Shown here piece by piece: positions 1 to 9,839 of a stretch of DNA of 64,000 nucleotides. The stretch is from a gamma proteobacterium NOR5-3. Lineage in GTDB: Bacteria > Pseudomonadota > Gammaproteobacteria > Pseudomonadales > Halieaceae. Positions within the stretch are counted from its first letter, which is position 1. Each line of letters opens with the position of its first letter. Both the position numbers and the translations under genes were made by a program. Under the pieces are notes generated by a model. The model worked only from the letters and a program-made list of their open reading frames with translations. It did not search any database and had not been told where the DNA came from. The DNA is taken from NCBI GenBank assembly GCA_000158155.1, contig DS999405.1, positions 895,623 to 959,622 of the forward strand, in the 5' to 3' direction.

Positions 1-2000
1 ATCAAGGCCTGAGCCAGCACCGAAGTCAGCGCCAGAGGCACGATGATGCATACGGTCACCCGCACGGATCGAAAGTTGATCAGGCACAGAAGAATAACGA
101 CGGAATACACCCACAGCAGCATTTTGCCCTGGGCTTGCTCGATCACAATATTCGTAGCCGCCTCTACTCCGGCATTACCGGCCGCGAGCTGGAATTGAAG
201 ATCGTCGGCGTCATGCTGCCGCGCAAACGATTCCGAGGCCTCGACCACACCCTGAAGTGTCTTCGCCTTATGATCATCCAAAAACAAAATCACCGGCGCC
301 ATGGAGCAGTCAGTATTGCGTAAGCTACTGGGTGCACGACTCAGGGAATTATTCAGCACGTACTGATTTCGACTGATTTCGTGCCACTTGGGGCTACCCT
401 CGTTCATGCCCTGAATCACTAATTTAGAGACATCAACCAAAGACAGTGCCGATTGCACGCCGGGCACAGCCTGCATTTCCGTCTGGAATCGATCTACCGC
501 GGCAATAAAGGAATAAGTACCGCATTGCTGCTCACCTGTTCTGGCCATCACCACAAACACATCAGTACTCGTAGAATAGTTTGAGGTGAGATACGCATTG
601 TCGATGTTGTAGCGCGAATCCGGCCTGAGCTCTGGCGCCCCCGGATCAAGGTCTCCAATCTGTTGCTTTTGGCCATACCAAACCCCGAAGATAAAGAGCG
701 CAACGCATACGCCAACAATACTCAGCGCCGGGCCACGCTCGGTCGCACGACTCAGAAAACGCCAATGCCCATAGGCGCTATGATCTTTGTCGGCCCGGTA
801 GCGCACACAGCGATCACTGATGCCGGTATAGGACAGCACCAGTGGTAGCAGCACAAGATTAGTGAGAACCAGTACCGCGATACCCGTGCTTGCGACGATA
901 GCCAGCTCTCGAATGACAGGAATATCGATAACCCGCAAGGTGAAAAAACCCACACCGTCACTGAGCAGTGCGATAAACCCCGGCTTCGACAAGCGCACAA
1001 AGGTCAGTCTTGCCGCATCGATGCGCGATACTCTGTGATGAATAAAGTGTCCAAAGCGATTAACGATTTGCACCGAGTGACTGATACCTACGGCGAACAC
1101 AAGAAAGGGAACGAGCATGGAATAAGGGTCCAGCCCCATCCCCATGACCTTGAGCAGGCCCATCTGCCAAATCACGGCTACGGTCGAACACAATAGCGAC
1201 GCGAAACTCAGCCACATGCAGCGTGAGTACAAAAACAGCAGCACCGCCGTGATGGCAAATGCAACAAAGAAAAACACGGCGACAAGCCCCGCTCCCTCGA
1301 TAAGGTCGCCTATGAGTTTGGCAAAGCCGACAATCCGAATATTGATGTCGTCTGACTGGTACTTGTCGCGGATGAGCGTTTCGAGGTCCTTCGAGAACTT
1401 TGTATAGTCCAGGCGCTCACCAGTACCAGGATCCACTTCAACCAGGGGCGCAACGACAATGGCAGAACGAAAGTCATTCGCCACCAGGCGTCCGATCTGT
1501 CCCGACTTCAGCGTGTTCTCCCTTAGCTTCGCCAGGGTTCGCGCGCTACCGTCGTAGTCGTCGGGAATAACCGACCCGCCCACAAAGCCCTCCTCCGTTA
1601 CCTCCTGCCAACGCACATTGGGTGTCCACAGCGACTGCAGGGCTGACCGATCAACGCCGTTGACATAAAAAACCTCGTCGGTGATCTCTTGCAGCAGCGC
1701 CTGAAATTCCTGCGTAAAAATGTCGCCCTCACGGGTCTCCACAATGATTCGTACGGAGTTACCCAGGCCCTTCAAGTCCTCCCGACTGGCGAGAAAGTTC
1801 TTCACATAGGGGTGTGATACCGGAATCATTTTTTCGAAGCTGGCATCGGGCCGAAGCTGCGCCATTTGCCAGATAAAGAACGCGGTCGCCAGAGCAAACG
1901 CGATAATAAGCGGCAGTCGAAGCGCAAAAATTGCCCGACCTATCGCGGGACGCAGTTGTCCGTCGGCATCGTCGAGGGTATAACTTTCCTGAACACTCAT
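1..2000 (-). CDS. RND superfamily exporter (MMPL type), C-terminus beyond window
   Basis: The minus frame is open from an ATG at 2000 to the window edge, about 666 residues without a stop. A first membrane helix lies near residues 27-45. A soluble periplasmic loop of about 190 residues follows, then a bundle of hydrophobic segments from about residue 235 carrying a FAVGISHSVQ-type motif typical of MMPL/RND transporters. A second periplasmic loop follows, and a further helix begins near the edge. RND exporters move lipids or hydrophobic compounds across the inner membrane using proton motive force. The ATG overlaps the stop of the YCF48 gene as ATGA, so the two are probably translationally coupled. 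It is the last visible gene of the thiolase-DUF1302-DUF1329-YCF48-RND series. The substrate cannot be read from the sequence. Confidence 0.9.
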   Translation of the reverse strand, partial: MSVQESYTLDDADGQLRPAIGRAIFALRLPLIIAFALATAFFIWQMAQLRPDASFEKMIPVSHPYVKNFLASREDLKGLGNSVRIIVETREGDIFTQEFQALLQEITDEVFYVNGVDRSALQSLWTPNVRWQEVTEEGFVGGSVIPDDYDGSARTLAKLRENTLKSGQIGRLVANDFRSAIVVAPLVEVDPGTGERLDYTKFSKDLETLIRDKYQSDDINIRIVGFAKLIGDLIEGAGLVAVFFFVAFAITAVLLFLYSRCMWLSFASLLCSTVAVIWQMGLLKVMGMGLDPYSMLVPFLVFAVGISHSVQIVNRFGHFIHHRVSRIDAARLTFVRLSKPGFIALLSDGVGFFTLRVIDIPVIRELAIVASTGIAVLVLTNLVLLPLVLSYTGISDRCVRYRADKDHSAYGHWRFLSRATERGPALSIVGVCVALFIFGVWYGQKQQIGDLDPGAPELRPDSRYNIDNAYLTSNYSTSTDVFVVMARTGEQQCGTYSFIAAVDRFQTEMQAVPGVQSALSLVDVSKLVIQGMNEGSPKWHEISRNQYVLNNSLSRAPSSLRNTDCSMAPVILFLDDHKAKTLQGVVEASESFARQHDADDLQFQLAAGNAGVEAATNIVIEQAQGKMLLWVYSVVILLCLINFRSVRVTVCIIVPLALTSVLAQAL

Positions 2001-3145
2001 TGCTGCTGTGCCTGTGAGAAGCGCGTCATTCCATCCATGCCCACCAGCCAGATCTCTCCATCTTTACCCTCCAGAGCCGCAGAGAAGGTACTGCGGGAAG
2101 GATGTTGAAAGAGCTGCACTGATGCATCGCTATCCAGTCGGAGCAGGGTTCCCCCTGCGCCCAACAGAAGCACTGAGCCATCGGCCAGCGCTATTCCACC
2201 GTAGAGACTACTTTGACTGTCAACCTTCAGAGGCTCCCAGGCATCGCTGCCCGGCCGTTGAAGAAACACGTTGCCGCGGAGTCCAAAACCCAATACTCCC
2301 GCATTCATTGGAACTAAACCAAAAAGGCTCCCTTCGTAGACGTCGTAAAATCTCTCGAAGCTTTGACCTTCGTCATCCGAGCGAAAGAGCAGCCCAGCCT
2401 CCCCGGCAAGATAAACCTGCTGGTCACGGGCATACACCGCGTATAGATGAAAACGATCCATATTCTCGATGCCCGCCTGATTGATATGCCAGGTCGCACC
2501 GCCATCGCTGGTGCGAAAGGACATGCCGTAGGCTCCCACCGCGAGGCCGCGTTGCTCATCTAAAAATTCCACATCAAGAAAGGGATCCGCGGGGCCGCTC
2601 TCCACGGCAAGCTGCGCCTCATCTTCAATGAAGATCGCATCATCCAGCGCGTACTCTATGTCGCTACGATCCAAGCCCGCCGCATCAACACCTCCGTCGA
2701 CGAAGGAGGCCAGTTGACTCTCCAAAGCCAACCTCTGCTCCTTTGCATAGGCCAGAAAAGCCTCGGCGGCGCGATAGCCATCGAACTGTTTTACCCAGGT
2801 CAATCCGCCATCCTGAGTGTGCAGGACAACGCCGGCATGACCGACTGCCCAACCCAGATCCGGGCCACAAAAGCTCACCGCGGTGAGAGTGGCACTCACA
2901 GGAACGTGCTTCGCTTGCTCCCAGGAAGCGCCCCCATCATCACTGATAACGATCAGCCCCGCCGCGCCCACCGCCACCATACGATCGCCGGCAAAAGCGA
3001 TATCAAGAAGCTGCTGCTTCTCCGGCTCCAACACGGTAGGTGCCGGCGTAAAGACAAGGTCTTCGCGCTCCGCACCTGAGCTAACTGCAGGCGCCAGCAG
3101 CAATAGCACTGCACACAAACGGAGCCATAGCGACGACGGGATCAC
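1997..3145 (-). CDS. YCF48/BNR-repeat beta-propeller protein, exported
   Basis: A 382-residue protein is predicted from a GTG at 3145. The open frame extends further upstream, but this start follows the DUF1329 stop by 4 bases and leaves a clean signal peptide (hydrophobic LRLCAVLLLLAP core, cleavage near SSGA). The mature part has repeated BNR/Asp-box motifs of the form S/T-D-D/G-G-x-S/T-W, for example SDDGGASW, TQDGGLTW and TSDGGATW. These are the signature of YCF48-like photosystem II stability/HCF136 propellers. Organisms without photosystem II often carry such proteins beside RND exporters and DUF1329 genes, where they probably act as periplasmic or outer-membrane accessory factors. The exact role here is unknown. 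Its stop overlaps the RND start. Confidence 0.85.
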   Translation of the reverse strand: MIPSSLWLRLCAVLLLLAPAVSSGAEREDLVFTPAPTVLEPEKQQLLDIAFAGDRMVAVGAAGLIVISDDGGASWEQAKHVPVSATLTAVSFCGPDLGWAVGHAGVVLHTQDGGLTWVKQFDGYRAAEAFLAYAKEQRLALESQLASFVDGGVDAAGLDRSDIEYALDDAIFIEDEAQLAVESGPADPFLDVEFLDEQRGLAVGAYGMSFRTSDGGATWHINQAGIENMDRFHLYAVYARDQQVYLAGEAGLLFRSDDEGQSFERFYDVYEGSLFGLVPMNAGVLGFGLRGNVFLQRPGSDAWEPLKVDSQSSLYGGIALADGSVLLLGAGGTLLRLDSDASVQLFQHPSRSTFSAALEGKDGEIWLVGMDGMTRFSQAQQQ

Positions 3146-3149
3146 CCGA

Positions 3150-4514
3150 TCAGCGCCTGCCTGCCCGGCGTAAGGCTGACGGCGTGAAGTCACCAAAACT
3201 TCCCTCATAGTCAAAGTCATACTGGTAACCCGACTCTTCATTGTCCAGCCCAATAACGACATAGCGTCCTGATACGAGGTCGTGTAAGGACTCTGCGGCC
3301 AACCAGGGAACGGCAACCTGATAATGCATCATGTTGTGCCCTTCCTTCATTTTCCATAGCTCGCCGCGACCGTCGTAATGATCGATCACCGAGATCTGCC
3401 AGCTATCCTCATCGACGTAGAATGTTCTTCTGGCATAGATATGCCGAGCGCCGTCTTTCAACTTGGATTCTACAACCCACACTCGGTGCAGTTCATAGCG
3501 CAGGTAGTCAGGATTCATATGACCCGGCTGAACAATATCTTTGTAGCTGAGGTCACCGCGACGCAAATCATAGGAGTTATAGGGAATATAGATCTCTTTT
3601 TTACCAACAAGCGTCCAATCATAACGATCCGGTGCGCCGTTAAACATGTCCAGATCGTCCGCCGTACGCAAACCATCCGACGCGGTTCCCGGGCCGTCAT
3701 AGGCGATGTTCGGCGCAAGACGAACTCGACGCTGGCCCGCGTTGTAGACCCATGCTTTGCGAGGCTCCTTCACCTGATCAATGTTTTCATGCACCAGAAG
3801 CACATCGCCCTCCAGGCGTGCGGGAGCGAGCACTCGCTGTAAAAACACGAACAAGCGGTTAGGATATTCGTTATCCGGAAGCCGGCTCGCAGGAATAGAC
3901 TCATCTTCAAAGAGTACCGGTGCAAAATTGCCGTTGGCTTGTACTGGAATCTGGGTGTAACGACGTGACAGTCCTGTTTCGTTGCGATAACGCGTGATGT
4001 GGTTCCAGATCACCTCAACACCTTCGGTGGGGATAGGAAACGGCACGCCGGCAGAAAAGTTCACCAGACCGTTCCCACCCTCAGCCAGTTCAGTTGTCAC
4101 TGCCGATTTCTTGATCAACGCATACTCATTCTCCGGCAAGCGGGCGCTGCGTCTGGAAGGAAAAACCCGCATTCGATAGGTGTCGGGATAGCGTTTAAAC
4201 ATGGCTATCTGCCCCGGTGATAGCTGCTCGGCGTAGTCCGCTACGTTGTCCGAACTAATGACGAACAGAGGCTCGTCATCAGGAAAGGGGTCCACCAATC
4301 GATCGCCGACGGAGTAGCCCGCGGGCAGTTCTTTCAGACCTCCCGTCCATGCAGGAATGGTCCCCGCTGCGTTGCCCGCGCGCTCGGCACCCAGGGGAGT
4401 TAGTTCATCTCCGCCCAGCCGGGCCGCTTCCGCCTCGCTGATTTTAGCCACTGTAGGCAGGGAAGCTACACTCAGGCTTGCCGCTAGACAGAGATTGATT
4501 AACTTATTGTTCAT
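3150..4514 (-). CDS. DUF1329 domain protein (periplasmic, LolA/LolB-like fold)
   Basis: 454 residues. ATG at 4514 is preceded by AAGGAG at good spacing. The N-terminus is a signal peptide (MNNKLINLCLAASLSVASLP...). The body, with its GGDELTPLGAERAGNAAG opening and WVYNAGQRRVRLAPN segment, is characteristic of DUF1329, a family almost always encoded beside DUF1302. Structurally these are thought to be large lipid- or hydrophobe-binding periplasmic proteins. It sits 24 bases after DUF1302 and 4 bases before YCF48, clearly in one transcription unit. The family call is firm. The molecular function is not established. Confidence 0.9.
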   Translation of the reverse strand: MNNKLINLCLAASLSVASLPTVAKISEAEAARLGGDELTPLGAERAGNAAGTIPAWTGGLKELPAGYSVGDRLVDPFPDDEPLFVISSDNVADYAEQLSPGQIAMFKRYPDTYRMRVFPSRRSARLPENEYALIKKSAVTTELAEGGNGLVNFSAGVPFPIPTEGVEVIWNHITRYRNETGLSRRYTQIPVQANGNFAPVLFEDESIPASRLPDNEYPNRLFVFLQRVLAPARLEGDVLLVHENIDQVKEPRKAWVYNAGQRRVRLAPNIAYDGPGTASDGLRTADDLDMFNGAPDRYDWTLVGKKEIYIPYNSYDLRRGDLSYKDIVQPGHMNPDYLRYELHRVWVVESKLKDGARHIYARRTFYVDEDSWQISVIDHYDGRGELWKMKEGHNMMHYQVAVPWLAAESLHDLVSGRYVVIGLDNEESGYQYDFDYEGSFGDFTPSALRRAGRR

Positions 4515-4538
4515 CTCTCGTACTCCTTGATCATAAAT

Positions 4539-6434
4539 TTAGAAAGCGACAGAAAAGCTCACCGACACAAAATCACGGTCCTGCAGTTCGTTGTAGTCCG
4601 CCCCGAAAAATGATGTGTATGACAGCTCCGCCTGGTAAACATTGAGATAGTCACCACGTAGTCCCAGACTCAGGGCCATACGATCCTCAATAAAGTTAGG
4701 TGCCGGTGAGTACCCGGAAACATCGTGGGACCAGGCCAGGCTCGGGGTTAGGTTTATACCCGCGAAGGCGTTGTTGTAATTTGCCGCAACACGCAGGCGA
4801 TAGCCCCAGGAAAAGTCCGTGGTGAAGCCTTCATCCTCGCAATACTCGGCCGTGGGATTTGCCACAACACCCAGTGGTTGATATGGGTGACTATTACAGC
4901 TTATGGGCGCACCGGTGATCGGCGGCAAGCCTGGCAACGGAGGCAAATTACTGGCAAAGGGGTCAAAAGTGTTGGCACCGTAGGCCGCGGAGCGTCCGTA
5001 GTTGACGTTATCGTCCATTCCTCCAAGCCACACTGCGCCCACTTCGGCGGCAAGTGAGATCCTGTCGGCACCGCCTACCTGTTCAAAAAACTTGATGACC
5101 GAGGTCTGTACCTGTGTGTATGAGACATCATCGTAACCTGAGACATAGCCCCCCGGCCCCGCAGCAAGACTACGCGGCAACATCGGCGACCATTCCGCGA
5201 TAATACCCAATGACAATGCCTGCAACAGCTCTGTGGTGTTGATTTGCAGAGGGAAATCTGGACGATACGTCGCCTCTCCAGACCAGGCCCAGTCACCAAT
5301 ATTCGTGGTAAAGCTCGCCCCGAACACCTCTATGTCTTCTGGAAACTCAAAGAAATACTGGGGCGCAACTGCTGGATTGAGAATCGGCTGCCCCAGACCC
5401 ACCTCGGTGTTGATAGCGCTAAAAATCGGCGTTCTGCTGTGGGTGTTTAGGTAGTACAGGCCAAACTCTGTGGAGTTAAGCGACTCCGCAAAGTAGCGCG
5501 CCGAAAAGCCATACTGGCCAGAATCACTCGCCTCCAGATCGGGCGCCCGCCCTAATTGAAAAATCGTTCCCACCTGCGCGCCATCCGGTAGCGATGCACT
5601 CGCAGTAAGATAGTCACAGCCCCCGCCGTAGGGGTCAGCCGAGCTCCAGTAGGTACCGCATTCATCCAGAATCGTACGCTGCCAATCATATTGATAGAAA
5701 CCCTCTACCGAGAGGTTGTCGGTGACGCCGAAGTTGCCATAAACCATGCCCACAGGCAGTAAGGCTTCCCGAATTTCGCTGCCGGGGCGGCGCAGTGCCG
5801 TCACATCCACCGGACTCACAACATTCACCCCGTTCTGGATAAACAGGTTCTCTCCCCAGTTGAGCACCATGTTACCGGCGCGGAGCTCCAGGGGCTTCTG
5901 ACCCAGATCAAACTCGCCGTAGAGGTAGTAATCGAGGAACACAAAACCCTTGTCCTGCGCGAGGTCCTCAAAGCCGGATAGGTCCAGCTCTTCCCCCGCC
6001 GCATAATCATTGGCGGCGTGACCATGCAGCACATCGCCATTCGCCTGTTCGTAGTCGTACCAGTACTTCACTCGCGTAAACACACCCCAGCTGCCGGCAT
6101 TCAAATCGAGATCATGAAGACCGCGAAACTGCAGGGAATACATATCCCCTTTGGCATAGTTGAGATTTCCATCGTCCGTGGTGCCTGACGACGCCTGACC
6201 ACGCCCCTGAGTGTTGCCGGGAGTAACAACACGATTGGAAGGATCCTCGGTCCGCCAACTGGCACCCACGGACAAGCGCGACGTAAAGGTCGCCTCAAAG
6301 GGACCCACATCAAACTTGGCAGCAATTGCATTCGGGACAAGCGCTGCCGTCGCCAGTGCAACAGCGGACATCAGCGCGTTTGTGCGGGATCTCGAAAAAC
6401 CGGCGTGTGCCGGACGGTGACCACAGAAATTCAC
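4539..6434 (-). CDS. DUF1302 family outer-membrane beta-barrel protein
   Basis: 631 residues from a GTG at 6434, which has AAGGAG six bases upstream. The signal peptide runs over roughly the first 39 residues (ends NAIAA). The mature protein has alternating hydrophobic/polar strands, aromatic girdles, Cys pairs in presumed loops (CGTYW, GGGCDY, SCNSHPYQ) and a terminal Phe, all consistent with a porin-like barrel. DUF1302 proteins travel with DUF1329 and are linked by context to uptake or turnover of hydrophobic substrates. The start is 113 bases from the thiolase-like gene on the same strand, so they may be co-transcribed. Confidence 0.9.
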   Translation of the reverse strand: MNFCGHRPAHAGFSRSRTNALMSAVALATAALVPNAIAAKFDVGPFEATFTSRLSVGASWRTEDPSNRVVTPGNTQGRGQASSGTTDDGNLNYAKGDMYSLQFRGLHDLDLNAGSWGVFTRVKYWYDYEQANGDVLHGHAANDYAAGEELDLSGFEDLAQDKGFVFLDYYLYGEFDLGQKPLELRAGNMVLNWGENLFIQNGVNVVSPVDVTALRRPGSEIREALLPVGMVYGNFGVTDNLSVEGFYQYDWQRTILDECGTYWSSADPYGGGCDYLTASASLPDGAQVGTIFQLGRAPDLEASDSGQYGFSARYFAESLNSTEFGLYYLNTHSRTPIFSAINTEVGLGQPILNPAVAPQYFFEFPEDIEVFGASFTTNIGDWAWSGEATYRPDFPLQINTTELLQALSLGIIAEWSPMLPRSLAAGPGGYVSGYDDVSYTQVQTSVIKFFEQVGGADRISLAAEVGAVWLGGMDDNVNYGRSAAYGANTFDPFASNLPPLPGLPPITGAPISCNSHPYQPLGVVANPTAEYCEDEGFTTDFSWGYRLRVAANYNNAFAGINLTPSLAWSHDVSGYSPAPNFIEDRMALSLGLRGDYLNVYQAELSYTSFFGADYNELQDRDFVSVSFSVAF

Positions 6435-6547
6435 GGCTTTCTCCTTATTGGCGTTATTAAGATCGCGAATAAACTGAGGAAACCTTACTGCCTCGGCGCG
6501 CCGATTGTGTTGCGCTCGATCAAGTTTTGCCTAACTGGCTAACTGCT
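6435..6547. other. Intergenic gap between thiolase-like and DUF1302 genes
   Basis: The 113 bases contain the ribosome binding site of the DUF1302 gene at the left end. I see no convincing terminator hairpin with a T-run. A promoter is possible but not recognisable by eye. Confidence 0.3.
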
Positions 6548-8062
6548 TCACGGGAATCGAAAATAATTCAAACCGTCTTCGTGCCTGACGACCGCTTTTT
6601 GCGCTACACAGTTACCATCAACCAGCGCCTGCATCAGCTGCGCCTCTGTGCTGATCGCCACGCACCGTCGCCCGTCATCGAGCCGACCAATGGCAATAGC
6701 CCGTTCCGGCGCATCCTGTTTGTAACAGACAGTATGAGCCTCGAGCACAAAGCTACCACTCCCTTCATCGGCCAGGACTGGTAGTGCCAGCGCGTCTATC
6801 TCAGCCTGTAAGAGCTCATCATTGCCAGGCTCCCAGGGATTTCCGCCGGGCTCCTTGGCGTATATGCCCACAGAGTGCTTGGTTAAATAACCGCCATTCG
6901 CCCACACCAATCCGGCGCCGTTCTCGCTGCCGCGCAGACAATCCACCATCGATGCAATAGCGTGCAAACTGTAGTTATTGCCCGGCCCTCCAAACAGGCT
7001 CAGGCCACCGGTAACCGTCACTCCCCTGGGATCATCCAGCTCAAGACCCAGCGCATCGCAGCCAGCCTGCACCGCAGACGGAAAACAGCTGTACAAATCA
7101 AAGTGTGTCAGCGCATCGGTGTTCAAGCCGCTTTGCATCAACGCTGCAGCACAAGCCGCTTTCAGTGCGGGGGATTCATGGAGCCTCGCGCGCTGACTCA
7201 AAAACCAGGAATCGTGAGCACTGGCGGCTCCCCGCAGATAGATCCACTTTTGCGGGTCAACGCCGAGCTCCCGCGCCTTGCCCACGGTAGTCAGAAGCGC
7301 CGCTGCCGCCTGATCCACTGCGATAATCGCGTTCATAATTTTGGTGTAGGGATGGCTGATCATGCGGTTTCCATCAGCCGTCGACAGCACCTCTTGAGGA
7401 GACAGGCGACGATTCTTCCAGGCAAAGGGATTCCGCTCGGCTACGCCGCTCATGGCCGATAGTAAGTGCCCCAACCGCGCGTGATGGTCAGCGCCAGACA
7501 AGCCCTTTGCATGAGCCTGCGCGGACTCGAATAAAGGATATGCGTTGATGGGTTCATAAAGCCCATGCGCCTGCTCTGTTGCCGCGGTCATGACGGGCGT
7601 CTCCCCGACCTGAATCGCCGTGTCTTCCAGGCCCGTGGCCCATTCAGGGAATGGCTGCCCCGAACGCACCGCACCCAGGAAGGTGGCCAAAAGCTCGACG
7701 CCACACAGCAGCGCCACTTCGCCATCGCCTTGAGCCAGGCGGCCGGAAAATTCATTGAGCAGTTGCTGTGGAAGGTTACCCCCCACGTCTGAGGTGTATT
7801 GAGTCGCCTCTATGCCCAGCCGCTCGGCCAACGCCGCGCCGGGATTTATGGGCATCGCCTCAGCCAACCCGGGCACCTGGTTCATTAAAAATGGGATATG
7901 AACAATGCTGTCGATAGCCTCGATCACTCGTTCGCAGCCCGCATCTGACAGCGCTTTTGTCGCTACCGCCTGCAGCGCATCAACGGGGGACCGGTTAACA
8001 TCACGTTCTCGCCACACTGACTGCCCCACACCGATAATGATCGGTTGAAGATCGTGATTCAT
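6548..8062 (-). CDS. Thiolase-fold acetyl-CoA acetyltransferase-like protein
   Basis: 504 residues. The ATG at 8062 is chosen over the longer open frame because GGGAG lies just upstream and the protein then starts with the family pattern MNHDLQPIIIGVGQ. The thiolase fold is visible: the N-terminal IIIGVGQ strand, a SCFPSAVQ segment with Cys, and a GGLSLFGGPGNNYSLHAIA region matching the His-containing active-site loop. A C-terminal extension of about 80 residues resembles the OB-like domain of SCP2/thiolase-like proteins. It is long for a degradative thiolase (about 390 residues), so it may act on an unusual acyl-CoA or be a non-classical acyltransferase. Its position ahead of the DUF1302-RND series suggests that pathway as its context. 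Confidence 0.8.
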   Translation of the reverse strand: MNHDLQPIIIGVGQSVWRERDVNRSPVDALQAVATKALSDAGCERVIEAIDSIVHIPFLMNQVPGLAEAMPINPGAALAERLGIEATQYTSDVGGNLPQQLLNEFSGRLAQGDGEVALLCGVELLATFLGAVRSGQPFPEWATGLEDTAIQVGETPVMTAATEQAHGLYEPINAYPLFESAQAHAKGLSGADHHARLGHLLSAMSGVAERNPFAWKNRRLSPQEVLSTADGNRMISHPYTKIMNAIIAVDQAAAALLTTVGKARELGVDPQKWIYLRGAASAHDSWFLSQRARLHESPALKAACAAALMQSGLNTDALTHFDLYSCFPSAVQAGCDALGLELDDPRGVTVTGGLSLFGGPGNNYSLHAIASMVDCLRGSENGAGLVWANGGYLTKHSVGIYAKEPGGNPWEPGNDELLQAEIDALALPVLADEGSGSFVLEAHTVCYKQDAPERAIAIGRLDDGRRCVAISTEAQLMQALVDGNCVAQKAVVRHEDGLNYFRFP

Positions 8063-8162
8063 CGCTATAACTCCCGTATTTTTAAGGCGCGGATTTATAA
8101 CACAGCAAACTTGCAAGCGCAGCGTGGCGCTTCATCTTCAGGAAAACGTAAAATTGCCGACC

Positions 8163-9095
8163 ATGACACACGCTAAAAATATCAACGCACGACGGCTCAA
8201 AGGGACTAGCGTGCCAGGGGCATCACTCTTTTTACAGGTACTGGTACTGGCAATGCCGCTCAGCACAATCCTTTGCAGTCCTGCGGCGCGCGCCTGGGGC
8301 GCGATGGGCCACGAAATAGCGGCACAGCTGGCAGACCCCTACCTCACCGCACACACCCGGCAACAGGTAGAGGCCCTACTGGGCAAAGACACGCTGAAAA
8401 CGGCCTCCACCTGGGCCGATCGCATGCGTAGCGATCCAGCCCCATTCTGGCAGGAAGAAGCGGGCCCCTATCATTACGTCACGATACCCCGGGGTCGGCA
8501 ATACGCTGACGTCGGACCTCCCCCTCAGGGCGACGCCGCCAGCGCGTTGACACAATTCGCCCGGGACCTGCGCAGTCCGTCAGTCTCCCTCGAACGCAAA
8601 CAGCTGGCCCTGCGCTTCGCGATACACATCATCCAAGACCTGCAGCAGCCCCTGCATGTAGGCAACGGGCTGGATCGTGGTGGCAACGACGTACCTGTCA
8701 GGATCTTTGGCGAAACGTCCAATCTTCACAGTGTGTGGGATCGCCAGATGTTTGAGAGCACTGCGCGGACGCAGGCGCAATGGCTCGACTACTTCAAAGC
8801 CAGTGAATTACTGCGACGTCCCACACAAAACGATGCCGATCCCCAGGTCTGGATTGCCGAGAGCGCGAAACTTCGCGAGACGCTGTATCCGGTACCCGCC
8901 TCTATTGATACGCGCTATATCCGGCGGGAACTGCCCCGGGCCGAAGCGCGCCTGGCACTCGCAGGCATTCGTACCGCCGCATGGCTCAACGCGATTTATG
9001 ACGACAACGCCACTCCCGGCGAAGACCGACCGCTGGAACCAGCGCCGGAAGTCGCAGAAAAAGTCCGTTGGTGGCAGCGGATATTTAAGAACTAG
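8163..9095 (+). CDS. S1/P1-type zinc nuclease, secreted
   Basis: 310 residues from ATG 8163. A GTG at 8211 preceded by AAAGGGA is an alternative start with a better binding site and a shorter signal peptide. Either start leaves a signal peptide ending ARA, so the mature enzyme begins with Trp (WGAMGHEI), as expected because the N-terminal Trp is a zinc ligand in this family. Other ligand motifs are present: TWADRMR, YHYV, HIIQDLQQPLHVG, DRGGND and NLHSVWD. The enzyme hydrolyses single-stranded RNA and DNA outside the cytoplasm, releasing 5'-nucleotides usable as a phosphate or nucleoside source. It converges on the dienelactone hydrolase gene with only a few bases between the intended stops. 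Confidence 0.88.
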   Translation: MTHAKNINARRLKGTSVPGASLFLQVLVLAMPLSTILCSPAARAWGAMGHEIAAQLADPYLTAHTRQQVEALLGKDTLKTASTWADRMRSDPAPFWQEEAGPYHYVTIPRGRQYADVGPPPQGDAASALTQFARDLRSPSVSLERKQLALRFAIHIIQDLQQPLHVGNGLDRGGNDVPVRIFGETSNLHSVWDRQMFESTARTQAQWLDYFKASELLRRPTQNDADPQVWIAESAKLRETLYPVPASIDTRYIRRELPRAEARLALAGIRTAAWLNAIYDDNATPGEDRPLEPAPEVAEKVRWWQRIFKN

Positions 9096-9099
9096 GGAC

Positions 9100-9821
9100 C
9101 TACTCGCCAAACAGTTCTTTTAGAAAATTGCTGATCGCAACCGTCGCCCGGGCATCTGCTGTAGCACTGTAAACGGTGCCGCTGTCGGGATCATTGGCCA
9201 GCGGGTTGGTAAACGCATGCACGTACCGCTGTAGGCATGTACATGCCAATCAGCACCCGCAGCGCTCAACTCTGTCGCCAAAGCCAGCATGCTTGCCGGA
9301 TCGGCCATGGGATCATCGTATCCATGCAGACACAGCACCTTCGCGTTGATCGCCTTGTGAGCGGTGTTTGGCGCCGGGATGAATAAACCGTGAATTGAGA
9401 TAATACCGGCAATCTGTGTACCGACCCGCGCAAGATCCAGCGCACAAAGACCACCAAAACAGTAACCCATAGCCGCGCATCGTGAGGTATCCACCGTGTC
9501 CAGAGCCTGCATCACCGCATAGGCCGCCAGCATGCGCGCCTGAAGCTCAGCTCGATCCTCTACCAGTGGCGTCATCAAAGCCGCATTTTCCTCGGGCGAC
9601 GAGCCCCGTACGCCCTTGCCATACATATCAATGGCCACACCGACGTAACCCTGCTGCGCTAACCAACGCGCTTTGTCTTCTTCAAATTCACTTCTGCCAC
9701 CCCAGGCATGGGCGATCATGACGCCGGGGCGCGGCCCCGGCAGAGCGTCGTCCCAGGCGACAAAAGCCTGGTGAGTCGCGCCCGCTACGTCATAGTCGAG
9801 ATAGATTTCCTGCATAGCCAT
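9100..9821 (-). pseudogene. Dienelactone hydrolase family protein, frameshifted at about 9221
   Basis: The frame from ATG 9821 gives a typical dienelactone hydrolase: IAHAWGG, nucleophile elbow GYCFGG (Cys about 121), and acidic residue in HGYDDPMAD (about 169-170). At residue 200 (base about 9221) the protein jumps to unrelated sequence and stops at 9120. One frame over, translation continues as the expected HAFTNPLANDPDSGTVYS then ends in NFLKELFGE with a TAG at 9100-9102. A single missing base between ACG and TGCATGCG explains this. The lost segment contains the catalytic His. It is either a real inactivating deletion or a sequencing error. It lies 19 bases after the decarboxylase gene, same strand. 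Confidence 0.82.
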
Positions 9822-9839
9822 AACCCGTCATCCTGATAA

